Assembly: GCA_031216445.1 (NCBI GenBank)
Contig: CM062201.1
Span: 3,899,501-3,963,500 of the forward strand
DNA from: Lateolabrax maculatus
Lineage: Eukaryota; Chordata; Actinopteri; Acropomatiformes; Lateolabracidae
DNA length: 64,000 nucleotides
Reading direction: 5' to 3'
This document shows, one piece after another, positions 12,295 through 23,560 of the stretch. The notes under the pieces are model-generated. The model was not told the DNA's origin, ran no database searches, and saw only the letters and a program-made list of their open reading frames with translations. The first letter of the stretch is position 1, and the number at the start of each line of letters is the position of its first letter. Both the position numbers and the translations under genes were made by a program.

Positions 12295-12780
12295 GTAAGT
12301 GGAAAGTGCAATATTTATTTTCCATTCAGCTTTAGGCAGTGCAGTCACAAGCTGATACGGTAATAAGTGCGGTGCATTTCAGTATAGCTGGCCCTCTGTT
12401 CAACACAGCCACTCCAAGAGGAACATGAGTAACATGAACAAACAGAAAGCTACAACTACACAATCCTATCAGAATATGTGTGTATTTTACAGGGTGAGTC
12501 TGTCTCAAGGGCTTTCGGGTACAATAACACAGACCTTAGCTGGGTCTCTGAGTGTATGAACGTGGGTGTGAGAGTGTGTAAAGTGTGTTTGACTGTCTGT
12601 GTTGATGCATTCAGTTAAATCGCTTCATGGAATAACTCAGTTTTTACAGTTACTGAGACATTAAACAAATTACACAGCAAAAGTGTTTTGATATGAGTTT
12701 TTTTTTTTATGTTGCTTGAAACAAGTAAATTTGTCTGCCAGTGCAGTGAGTGATTTTCACTTGATAGAATTCAAATAAGT
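12295..12780. other. intergenic, no gene seen
   Basis: AT-rich sequence without a credible exon after the GTAAGT at 12295. Confidence 0.4.
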
Positions 12781-12784
12781 CAGT

Positions 12785-12900
12785 ATTGCCCTACCAGATT
12801 CTGAACATGCAATCTTAAATTTGGGATACATGTGTGGTAACCACTGAGCTACCAAGCCAACTTTTAGATTATATAAATAAAATTGGCTTGACTTGACTAT
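12785..12900 (-). mobile_element. degenerate tRNA-derived SINE with retroposon tail
   Basis: The minus strand reads GGTAGCTCAGTGGTTACCAC, an excellent tRNA-type A box. A decayed B box (GTTCAGAATCTGG) follows about 35 nt later. The neighbouring TATAAATAAAATTGGCTTGA resembles a teleost retroposon 3' tail. It is not a functional tRNA: the second box is mutated and no cloverleaf forms. Confidence 0.6.
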
Positions 12901-15360
12901 TCAAGTTTATTAATGTAGGACTTTGTTTTATTTATATATGCATACTTGAAGAAATGTGTGCGTCAGAGTAAGATGGATAATTTGAGGTATATTGTGTTGT
13001 TTTTGTAAAATGTAATTAAAAATCCTCTTTATTGTCATAATTTTTAAACTAATCCCAACATAAAGACACAGTTTTAATTCAGTGAGGCTAAAATCTCTAC
13101 TTAGTAAACACTTAATTGGCAAAATTTGAATTTAGGAGCAGGTGGTGCTAATGGCTTCTACACAACGAGCACCTCAGATTCAGTAATAATGTATTTTGTT
13201 ACAGATTATCCCATAAAATGTCATTAAGAGGCAGTGCTGTATGAGTATTTGCAGATGTTCCTACTGTAGTGTCAACAATTTCTAAGTTGCCATGCAGCCC
13301 GCCAATCACTTTCACAGCTCCCTTTTTGGGTCAACATAGGGTGCTGTAAGTTACGGCACCCATGAGCTGAAGGAATTTGAACCCGTCCTTAGACTTGTTA
13401 TGATGTTCGTCCACCCTCTTTCACTTGTTCTCTCCCCCTCCATCCCCCCTCCTGCGCCTCTTATTTATGATCATTACCTTGACCTGCACCAGCCATCACT
13501 AAAACACTCACAGGCTTGTAAATCACTGGAGTCTCTCTCTGCGTTACATAAACAGCGTTTAACAAATCTGCTGAGAAAGCGATAGGCCTAAGGGCCACTA
13601 ATCAGACAGACATTGTAAAAAACAATATTAAAAAAAAGTGTTTGGCTATTTTGTTTGGTTTCACTACTCCAATTTATTGACTAAGTTAATCTATTTCCCA
13701 TCCAAGAGGAAACGGACTGCAAGAGCAACGCTTTAATTATCTGTGGTTTTCAAAAGGAAACATTCCCAAAGGGAGAATGTGTCTCAGTAAAATCTTCAGT
13801 TAATGTATTGACTCTGGGCCCCGGCACAATTGCTGGCTTGTTCTAACCCCGTAGGCTAAAGCTTAAATCACAGTTAAGCTTGTCCGGAGTGACATGCAGG
13901 GCGGCACCATAAATCATACTCAATGACGAAATAACGGTTAGCAGGTAGAACGGTCAGTGTCTGGCTCAAGGGCACTCCAACAGGATGCATTACTGTTGAT
14001 TGACTCATTGGGGACATAACTATGATTTAACCTGCATTATATTGCTGGTCTGTGAAAACCATGTATCTCCAACATAGCTGTAAATACATGTAGTGTATAA
14101 AAATTAGCTTTTAATCGTAGGAATGAGGTCAATTCTGTACACAAATATCTGGATAAAAATTATATTTATTTCTATCAATTTCAATATCAATTTCTGCTCT
14201 TATAATGTGTTTTTAATACCCAAAATTATTTCTATTGTAAATAGAGGTTTAATTATATATAATTGAAGATTAGATTGATGATGAACAGCAAGAAGTGCAC
14301 ATGGAAAGTGAATTGAATATGTAAACAACAGTTAGAGAGACACACACACACACACACACTCAGCAGATAAGACATCAAAGCAGCGGGCAGATTTACAAGA
14401 CACTGCAGAGGGTCTTTAAAAAATACTGCTGCATAAATGTTTATGCAGCTCTCTCCATGTCAGGCACTAGGGGGAGGAGAGCATGGCAGAGCAGCGCAAG
14501 ACCAGGCACTTCAGAAATTAATGGCTGCCTATGAATCTGACGAAGCCTTTGCATTTCTGTGAGGAAGGCACTGTAATAGCTCCAAATGGTTGACGGTGTA
14601 AATCTGTCCTGCTTAGCAGCTTTGACAGGTGCACTCTGGAAGTCTTTTGAATGCAGAGTCAGGGTGGCGAATGGGCAAGCATGGTGCACAGGGCTTGTGT
14701 GAGCCATATTCTACACAGCTGCTATTAGACGCACAGTTTAGAGGCAATGCACGTGGCTTTTGCAGTGTGTCATTAAAATAGCTTCCATGATTCATGATCC
14801 ATGATGGCTCTTGAGAGGCTTTGTTTCTGTTATATTGTACATATACTGACATCTGTGCATTTAGTCTATCACTGCCTGAGCACAGTTTACACCACAGCCT
14901 GCAAATTCGGCTAAATACATTATGCTTGAATATGCCAGCTGACCATCCCGGCACCAACATGTGCCAGCTCCATCTCTGGCTGTAGTGAATGACCTCATCA
15001 AATAAGGGTGCGAAGAGTTACTGTGCCAACCAGACAGCCAGTCCTCTTGCTGATCTCCTGATAAGGTTGTGTGTGTGTGTGTGAGTGTGTGCACATGGAA
15101 CATATTGAATTGAAAGCGCTCCATTCCACCACCCTCATGCTTCCCACCCTGTGTGTGCGCCCATGTGTACCCAGTGCATGTGTCTGAGCGGTGTTTGTGT
15201 GCACGTGTCACTAACCCTCAGCCATTGGACCCAGACATGGCCTGGGCGTGGGAGACTTACAGCAGAGCTTTGATGAGAGGGCGGAGCGTTGGTGCCGTGT
15301 GGCTACTCCAGTGTGTCTGCTGGACCCATGCCCATGTTTAGATACACACTTTAGGGTAGC
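12901..15360. other. intergenic, no gene seen
   Basis: Mostly AT-rich, with short (CA)n runs at 14341 and 15067. Open frames are short and overlap on both strands without family resemblance. Confidence 0.4.
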
Positions 15361-15366
15361 CCAGGA

Positions 15367-15407
<41 letters not shown>

Positions 15408-15412
15408 ACCCA

Positions 15413-15462
<50 letters not shown>

Positions 15463-15470
15463 CACACACG
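15367..15470. repeat. long compound (CA)n microsatellite
   Basis: About 100 nt of CA repeat, interrupted once by CCCACCCACTCA near 15407. Confidence 0.9.
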
Positions 15471-15829
15471 TTTAAGAAAGAAGGTCCAATATTTCACCTT
15501 TGAACACTTAAAAGGAACTATTATTGTAGTACAAAACTGTGAACAGGTGCAGTTATAAAACATGACTTTCGTTTCAGTCTCTTTAAAAGTATACAAATAT
15601 GAGGATGGCTTTACATTAAATTAAATTTTAAGATCTTTATCATCACCTCATAAAGTTATTAAGGCTAATGCTTTAACGAACGTCCAGCACGGAGCAATAT
15701 TACCACTCATTCAAAGTCATTTTTCTGGCCTCCTGATGAATGTAAGTCCAATATTCCCTCTCCTTTTAGACGCAGTATGCTGTGTCTGAAAGAAGCGATG
15801 GTGAGAGTGGTGAGAGTGAACTAAAACTG

Positions 15830-16265
15830 TAAAGTTATGAACTGTAAAACCAAAACAATGAGCTGAAAAAACACTATAAAGATCCATAGAGCTAAGGGGA
15901 TTAGCTGCAGGGTGGGTGATTATTTGTGTATTATCCACACTGAGTGACGCGTTTCACGTAGTCATGTGGTCTGTTTTTAATATCAAAACATTAATTATAT
16001 CCACTTTTTAGATCACGTGGCCTCCTAAAACTGTTAATTTTGCTAATTGTTTTTCAACTTGTGATGCTACAGTAAGTTCCTGTGTACATAGGTGATTGCA
16101 TTTGACATGTCAGTGCTATACGGTGAGATCCAACCAAAACAATGAGCTGAAAAATGCTTAAAACCTCTGTGGGGCTGATGAGAACTGCAGAGTCCAGTGA
16201 TCATCTGTGGCTTTATTAATATGAGCGACACCTTTCATGTTACATGAAGTCATGTGGTCGTTCTT
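15830..16265. repeat. pair of diverged direct repeats
   Basis: CCAAAACAATGAGCTGAAAA occurs near 15850 and again near 16134. In both places it is followed, after about 90-110 nt, by GAGTGACGCGTTTCACG or GAGCGACACCTTTCATG and then AGTCATGTGGTC. Two copies of a roughly 130-nt unit therefore lie about 280 nt apart in the same orientation. Confidence 0.6.
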
Positions 16266-17568
16266 GTACTTCTTAAAAATGTCAGTTAACTGAACTAAAT
16301 GTCTTCAAACTACAAAAAAAGAAGGCTCTCTGGACAGTTTTAACCCGTGAACCAGTTGTGCTAATATGTGAATCATGTGTCTTTAGTTTCACATGTTGAG
16401 TTAATTGAACACTCTGCGGAACTTTCCTTCAATTCATCGTTTCAAGTCACAAGAACTCATCTTTTGTCTGGAACTGTTGAGACTAGACATTTCAAATTGA
16501 ATAAAGTTGAAATAAGGTGATTACACTTAATTCCTGTAAGATATTTTTTAGTGAAATAAACTATACTTAAGAATAGGCCACCAAAACACTTGAAAGAAAA
16601 CTGGTGAATGTCTCCTTCCTCGCTACCTACAGAGCACACTACTTACAACATTGGCACTGAAAGTTCGCATTTGACATAAATGGGGAGGTGTGGAATCTTC
16701 TAACATAGACATAATGAATCGGGATTCTGGGCTGAGACAGCCAGCTGTAAACACTACCAGCCGAAGACAAAAATGGCAAACAACCCATGTAAATGTACGA
16801 CTGAAGATTTTCAAATATCCAAATTTCTTTAGGAGTTTGCAACAACACCAGGAATAAAGTTTTGGATGACATTTGTCATGTGGTGGGAAATTTGTCCTCA
16901 AAAGAGGGCTCTCGTTGCTTTGTGTCTTCTGGATGCGCATTCAGGCAACTGTTTGCTATCAACCTAGCCATAAAAATGTCATCACACAACAATATATCAA
17001 AACACTGTTGATGTGAGTTACGTGATCATCAGGATAGGGGGGCGATTCAAAACCAAACTCAGAGGAACAGCTCCATCTGACGAATAGGAACATCCACCCT
17101 GCTGACGATTGCACGGTCATTACTTGCCCGAACAAAATACAAACGTCACAAGCGGTTTCAATCCCCTTTGTATTGCTTGCTGGACTGTAAAAAGCACTGA
17201 TGTAGGTGTACATATTAGTGTGAGTGAGAATAATGTAGTGTCCTCTCTGTGGCTGAGCCGGGGAGCGCCGGGAGCTGGCAGCACAGTGCAGGCCACCCAG
17301 AGCGATGAATAAACCAGGGACGTCAAACAAGCAGAGAGGTAGGATAAATATTTCAAACCCTGGCAAGACGGAAGAGAGGAGAGACCCAACAGGCTGAGGT
17401 GAGAGGGACAGTGTGCGATGATAAGAAGGAGGAATAAAGTGAAACAGGGGAAGAATGACAGAGTTTGTGTGTGGGGAATGTGTACCTGTTTGTATACTGA
17501 TGTATGTGTCTCCAGGGTTTTACGGTATAATATCACAAATCTTGACATGCCATGCAGTATGAAGGTGC

Positions 17569-17599
<31 letters not shown>

Positions 17600-19600
17600 G
17601 GAGTTTTGTTTTTATCATATGAAGCTATCAAATTAGAGTCAGTGTATACAGTAACAATACAGGAAAGAACCGAAAAGTTTGAGGATGTCTCAAGGTCTCT
17701 CCTTGTGTGCCCTCTATTGGACACACACAAGCCTGTGCAATGTTCAGCAATGCCACAGACCTTGTCCTGTGTCATCTGTATGTCCCACTTTTTTTTCTAC
17801 TCATTCAATTTCCCAATAAAGACTAAAATACCAAAAAAAAACACACACACACACACACATAAAGTTGTTGGTTGGTTAGGACCTTAGTTGAACCAGGTCA
17901 ATATTATAATCAGTCTAATTGGGTCGGACAGGGTCTCATTTATCTGCCCTGGGGTGTTGGATCTGTGAGTCAAACAGCATAATGCTGCTTAGTGAGGTTA
18001 CCAATGGAGCATACCTTTCATTGGTACTAGTAGTTTGGCCCTGACAGGTGTACACAGTCTTTTCAGAAATGTTATACTTCGAAACCACACTGATGATTCT
18101 ACTCTTATTTGGGGTGATAATATTTGAGGTTGTATTTTTATGTTTTGGGACTCGACAGTGATTTACATACAGTATGTGAACTTTTTATCACGTCAGCAAA
18201 GGTCAAGATGGTTGATAAGACCGATGGAATCCTAAATACCGTATGCTCATCCATCCATCCATTAGCTGTACCCGCTTATCCTTTAAAGGGTGGGGGGGTG
18301 GGACATTGGGCGAGAGGTATACTGTGTGTATTCATTCATGCATTTATCACACTTTTATGGTATGTGTGTTTTAATGAAAACCAAATGTCACTAACACGGG
18401 ATTAAATTTTGAATGGAAGTGCCTTCTCCCATGTGACCTCTGACCTAATGGAGAGGTTTGCCTCTGGTTAAATGTTCCAGTCCCACTCTGGCAACCTACT
18501 CCACTTATCTGGCGGTAACACACTCGAGCGCCCATTTACTAGTCCTGCTACCTCTGTACTGTACACATATACACACTTGTATACTCTCAGAGAAACAGGC
18601 AGACGCGTCTGTCTATAAGTCGACTTGTTTGTTTGTGTATCGGTAGTTTACAATAAGCAGGCGTTGTTGCAGGATTGTGTGAGTCTTGGTGTTGTGTTGC
18701 CGCAGGTTTCCTATCTGCACCAGCCTGTTTCCTGTGTGCGTTTGCCTCGGTGGCAGGACGCCTACGGGCTTCCTCCCCTGGATTAGTGTGTGGCTCCGCT
18801 GATAAAAGCGTATACTGGCGCTGTGTTTTTTCTCCCTCTCAATCTATTTCTGTCTCACATTCTCTCTTCTTCTCTGTCGTCACTACCTGACTCCATTATG
18901 AGTTCTGCACTCTTGCACACCAACACCATTGGAATGGTTTGAAATTGACGACCACGTGAACATGTACACTGTTCACATCTATCTTCATTACATGCAAATA
19001 GAGATGGACAGAGGACAGAGGGTCTGAAAGAGACAGAGAATATCTATCACATGGGGGTTTCCAGCCAGACGTATGGACTGAAGACAGACTGAGAGGGGGT
19101 GGGGTGGGGGTAAAGGATGGCTTTGAGATGACCAATATTAGGCATTCTTCTCTCAAATGTTTCTTCCTCTTGCTATAGCAAGCTCCTATCGGCCTCTGCA
19201 GACAGATTGCTTGGCCTTGGATGGAGTGAGTGTGCTCGAGTGGAGGGAGCGTTGGAGGAGGGAGATAGGGAGAAGCAGAGACTTTGCCCTGATTTATGCC
19301 CTGTTTCTAGGCCACAGCCTTCATGTAACACCCTACAACTTTCAATGTCTCTGTCTCCTGTAAAGTTTAAGGAGTATTCGTTACTTTAAATGCCCCAAAA
19401 AGCCTCAGGTGCTTCACAAATGTGCATAAGAATAGCTCAAATCTTGGTGTTGTAACCATTAATGGTTAACTATTGTATTGTTGAATTACAATTCTGAACG
19501 CCTTCAGGTCTCCTGGGAACCAAAACTGGAAACATTACTTGGAATTCCCAACAAAGAGAGCCCTGCATGTCCCTGACTCCAGAAAAATGCTGTTTACTCT
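16266..19600. other. intergenic, no gene seen
   Basis: Contains (GT)n at 17567-17597 and (AC)n at about 17840-17860. None of the open frames shows a recognisable domain or a consistent splice pattern. Confidence 0.4.
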
Positions 19601-19604
19601 CTCA

Positions 19605-19935
19605 CTCACCCTTCTCACCCTGCTGTGGCCCCATTGGCTGTCAGCAGGGCCATTCATCCTGGGAGGAGCCAATGAGCGATAGGCCCTGGCTCTGAGTTAA
19701 GCCAATCAAACTGCACAAAATGGTGACATTGAGGGAGATGCTGGGAATAGCTGGCCGGTGTTTATGGGCTCCTGCCTGCCTGACAGAAAGCAGAACCCCC
19801 CGACGGGAGAAAAAAAGCAATTAGGCAATTACACCATCTAGTCCTATAAGGATCCCACATCACACTGTTTTCTTAGCCTCTTCGTGGGCCGATAAGGGAC
19901 AGCCGCCGCCACGGCTGAGGCAGAGCTGAAAAATG
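19605..19935. promoter_or_regulatory. candidate conserved regulatory block
   Basis: The block is richer in GC than its surroundings and dense in factor-like words. It has CCATTGGCT, GCCAATGAGCG and GCCAATCAAA (CCAAT boxes in both orientations within about 85 nt), two GATA words (GCGATAGG, CCGATAAGG) and CAATTAGGCAATTA (homeodomain-like). There is no coding frame. It lies about 30 kb 3' of gata5. The call rests on composition and motif clustering only. Confidence 0.35.
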
Positions 19936-20429
19936 ATCAGTGGAAGGACCTGTGGAGGATGGCAGAGAAGAAGAATGGGAAGGGAAGAGGATGGGGAGAG
20001 GCTGGATGGCGGAGAGGGATGAGAAGGGCAGGAGGGAAAGGACAGGGAAATGGTAGAAAGAAGGGGGGAAAGTGAAGGATAGAGTTCAGAGAGGGGATGA
20101 AAGGAGAAAGTCAAGGAAGAAGGATGTTCGGGGAAGAAGAATGAGTAAAATAAGGGGCTACATGCTGAAGACCTAAAGGAGATTTGTTGTCTCTGAGTGT
20201 GTTTAACTTTGAGCCTTGAGTGGATCATTTGAATGGTGGCTCACCACATGGTAATTATACCAAGCTAAAAAGCCATTCATGATGTCAGATTGATCAGCTG
20301 ATGACAGGGGCATTGGAAACTTATGGTAAACTTGGTTATTATTCACATCACGTTTTAGTATACTGTCATTTCTTATAGGCCCTGCACAACCACACAGTTG
20401 TTTTCACTTATTTTGCCTGATTATACGTC
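19936..20429. other. purine-rich intergenic stretch
   Basis: Positions 19960-20130 are a long GGA/GAA-rich run that gives a serine/proline-rich artificial frame on the minus strand. No gene seen. Confidence 0.4.
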
Positions 20430-20820
20430 TGTTCATGGCCAGGCAACGCATTACAATAATGTGTAACAAAGTCATATTACGCCTTACAGAAAAGATTTTG
20501 GCACTATTATATTTACTATGTTAATCTTAAGTAATGCGTTACCACCCAAAATTATTGTGGTTAGGCATTGAAGACCGGTGACGATCACTTTGCAGGTTCA
20601 CCTACGGAAACCTTGTTATGAGTTTTACTTTCTCTATATAGTCAAGACCACCAACAAAGGGTGGTGTGGTTATTTTGGTGAAAGTAACGCAAAAAGTAGT
20701 GTATCAGTAACGCATTACTCTAAACAGACAGTAATATTCTAAAGTACCGTATTACTTTCAAATGAAAGTTTCTAAATATATGTAATATATTACTTTTTGA
20801 AAGTAACTTGCCCAACACTG
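20430..20820. mobile_element. hAT-like non-autonomous DNA element
   Basis: The right end reads, on the minus strand, CAGTGTTGGGCAAGTTACTT, a terminal repeat very common in teleost DNA elements. Internal words TAATGCGTTAC and GTAACGCATTAC recur in both orientations. The left end is degenerate and only approximate. It carries no open frame, but it encloses a fragment of 18S rRNA (separate entry). Confidence 0.6.
20579..20646 (-). pseudogene. fossil of the 3' end of 18S rRNA
   Basis: Read on the plus strand, GCAGGTTCACCTACGGAAAC followed by CTTGTTATGAGTTTTACTTT is the reverse complement of the last part of vertebrate 18S rRNA (GTTTCCGTAGGTGAACCTGC). From memory of the rRNA, about 57 of 64 positions from 20583 to 20646 agree. 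The match appears to reach the mature 3' terminus and stops abruptly at GTCAAG. It is a relic, not a gene. Confidence 0.8.
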
Positions 20821-23034
20821 TTTATGACTGTGTGGACATGTACCCACTGTGCTTGAGTGTCATCTTCATCTCACATCGCTAGCTTTGCTCCCCCTGTAAG
20901 GACGAGGCAACTTACACCTTGATCATTCTTATTGGTACATGTAGTGTAATGCAGTGGTAGTAGCTCCACCCAACTTAAACCAGAGGTTTAATCAGTCAGA
21001 ATATGTGGAAACACCTGTGTGGGTGTGCCAGACTCTAAGTTTACCTTACTCATTTATGACTACTACTCCATATAGCATATATTGCTGTTAAAAACTGTTG
21101 CAGAATTAAGTTTAATAATATTACTCAAAATATTAATCATTAGTCTTTTTTTAATAGAGTGTTGACTGTAGATAGATGACAGGAAATGAGTGGAGATACA
21201 GATGGCGGATGACATGCAACAACGGATCGTATTCAAACAGCGGACGTTGTGGCTCATAGATGGCACAGTGTTGAGTGGTATGTTTAGGGTTAGGGGATGA
21301 TCTTGGTTTTGTCAAATAAACTATGGTTAGGGTAAGGTTTATGTTAGGCAACTAAACCACTTGGTTATGGTTTTGAGGAAGAGTGTGTATATTTAAAGCG
21401 AACATTGAAAGTCTGTGACAGGATGACAACCCCAGTCTCCTGCAAGATGCAAGCCCGTCCACCACCCCGGCCACCACAGCTTTACTTTCCACCTTGCAGC
21501 ATGTAGGGAACATTAATTCTTGCATACACATGGATTGCTGGCTGTGGATGTAAATCAATCGTCCAAAATGGACATAATTCCCAGAGACACTGGGCTGAAG
21601 ATGCATTATAAATGTAGGATCTAATGTTTTTTTTAAGCTTGACTTTACTTCTGCTCTGCTGTGCATTTACTGATTCCCATACACACAGAATCAGGTAGAG
21701 TAAGAAAGACATCTTGTTTCACTTGGGTGTGTGTTTCAGTGTACAAATGCTACGCACACTTATCAGGCAAAAAGGGAGACATCGAATTCAAGTGGACATT
21801 TTGTACTAATTCCTGCTCCATGTTTACCCAAGCAGGAGGGGCGGAAAGAAAAAATAAAAATGCAAATTTCCATTGGCTAGTCAGATATGAACTGCAAATC
21901 AGGAGCTGGGACCCTCCTTTCCCTTATGTTGAGTACTGTAACTTCAGATGGAGCTTATTCCAGCTTCCTGGACTTCTGTGAAACATCTTTTCATTACATG
22001 TTGCTGTACAAGACTGCATATTTGAGAGTAAGAATGATGAATAGAAGAGATGCAAGCACTGGACCCATATCAAAAGGACACAGTGCACATGTTAACCCTT
22101 GGATCCAGGTTATAGATGATGAGTCATAGTGGTATGGGTGCTGATCAAACCTGAAGCTGGCAATGAACCAACCAGAAACCAATCTGTCTTACTGCAGTGA
22201 GGCACAGGACACCTGGGTGGTCTGGCATCTCTCTCACTCATTCTCTCCTTGTATGTCTTTCTTTTCCTTCTCTGCTGTTCATTGCTCCTTCTCTCTTTCA
22301 CACTCTTACACAGCTTTCTCTTCATTCTGTGTTGTCATGCTCTCCGTGCCTCCTTTTCATCCATTCCTTTGTCAAGCGTGCCTATTCAACTAGCAATGTT
22401 GGACCATAATAACCCAGATAAAAGTCATAAACAGTTTTCTGCAGCGCTCCTTAATTTTTTTTTGGCTTCTCCTCCACTTCCTATCATTTGACTCTCTTTG
22501 TTTCAAAGCCAGTTATTCTCTCTTTAAGTATGCCATTGAGAGACACATATGGTCCTCTAAGACCATTTCAACTAATAAACAATTGTCAAGTGAGAGGGAA
22601 AGCAGAGAGAGCACGGGCCACTTTAAAAGCACATCAAAGGCCAGAGGAAGGAGAGCAGTGAGGATGAGAAACGTGGCTGGATGAGGAAACACACACACAC
22701 ATGGATATGCACTCAAATATTTTGATTTTGAGCACATCAAATGATGTGCAAAAACAATTTCAAAGCCTATGATTGTATACCACACCATTTAATGCTATAT
22801 GAGAAATTAAATCTTGTAAATGTTCAGAAAAGATTTGCAGTTATTGAAAGAAAACGTTCAAAGTTATAATCCTAAAGGTTTTCATGAAATCAAATCCATT
22901 TTTGATGCTATTTATGGATGGCATTTTTTTCTGCAATAGCCATTTCATGTATTTACATTCTGAAATCACCTCGCCATAAGGTTGTTTTTATTGGTGGTGG
23001 TGGATTCTGCAACTCCCACGCTGGATTCGGATTG
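20821..23034. other. intergenic, no gene seen
   Basis: Includes old repeat-like text at about 21280-21480 (GGTTAGGGTAAGGTTTATG, and CAAGCCCGTCCACCACC). No domain or splice pattern was found. Confidence 0.4.
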
Positions 23035-23098
23035 CAGAATCCAGCAGAATACAGCAGAATCCAACAGAATACAGCAGAATACAGCAGAATATAGCAGA
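23030..23098. repeat. 10-bp tandem repeat (CAGAATACAG)
   Basis: About six and a half copies of AGAATACAGC/AGAATCCAGC in a head-to-tail array sit at the edge of the retroposon-like segment beginning at about 23098. The short frames it produces in both directions are artefacts. Confidence 0.8.
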
Positions 23099-23348
23099 TA
23101 TACTTTATTTATACAGCCCCAAAATCCCAAATCACAATTTGCCTCAGGGGGCTTTACAATTTGCACAGCTTACGACACCCTCTGTCCTTAGATTGATTCA
23201 GATAAGGAAAAACGAATGTGGATCCAGGAGGACACTGAACGAGCCCAGGCGCCGCCAAATGGGACCCGAGCCATACAACCTCCCCTCCACCATGAAGACC
23301 TAGAAGAGGACAGGCCACACAAATAAAGAAAGAAAGATAGATAGATAA

Positions 23349-23402
<54 letters not shown>

Positions 23403-23560
23403 TGCAATAGAAAGAGAGGGTTAGAGAAATGCAGCAGTTATTTTGAAGTTTACAGTTTTATTCTCGTTGCCAGGACAAACATGTATCATAAGTGCTAAGG
23501 TTAAGAGGTTCATTGAGCCTGGGACGGACCCACCGAAAGGCTAATTAAGATGTTCACATT
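23098..23560 (-). mobile_element. retroposon-like repeat with (GA)n insert
   Basis: On the minus strand the block ends with GGCTGTATAAATAAAGTATA, preceded by CAAATTGTGATTTGGGATTT. This is the 3'-tail style of abundant teleost retroposons, also seen at about 63760. A (GA)n tract occupies 23350-23399. The part after 23416 is shared with 9750-9870. Confidence 0.6.

Noticed and set aside
12785..12870. tRNA gene on the minus strand
   Set aside because: The A box is good but the B box is mutated and the arms do not pair, so it is a SINE relic.
15367..15470. CRISPR-like or regulatory array
   Set aside because: The periodicity is a simple dinucleotide repeat.
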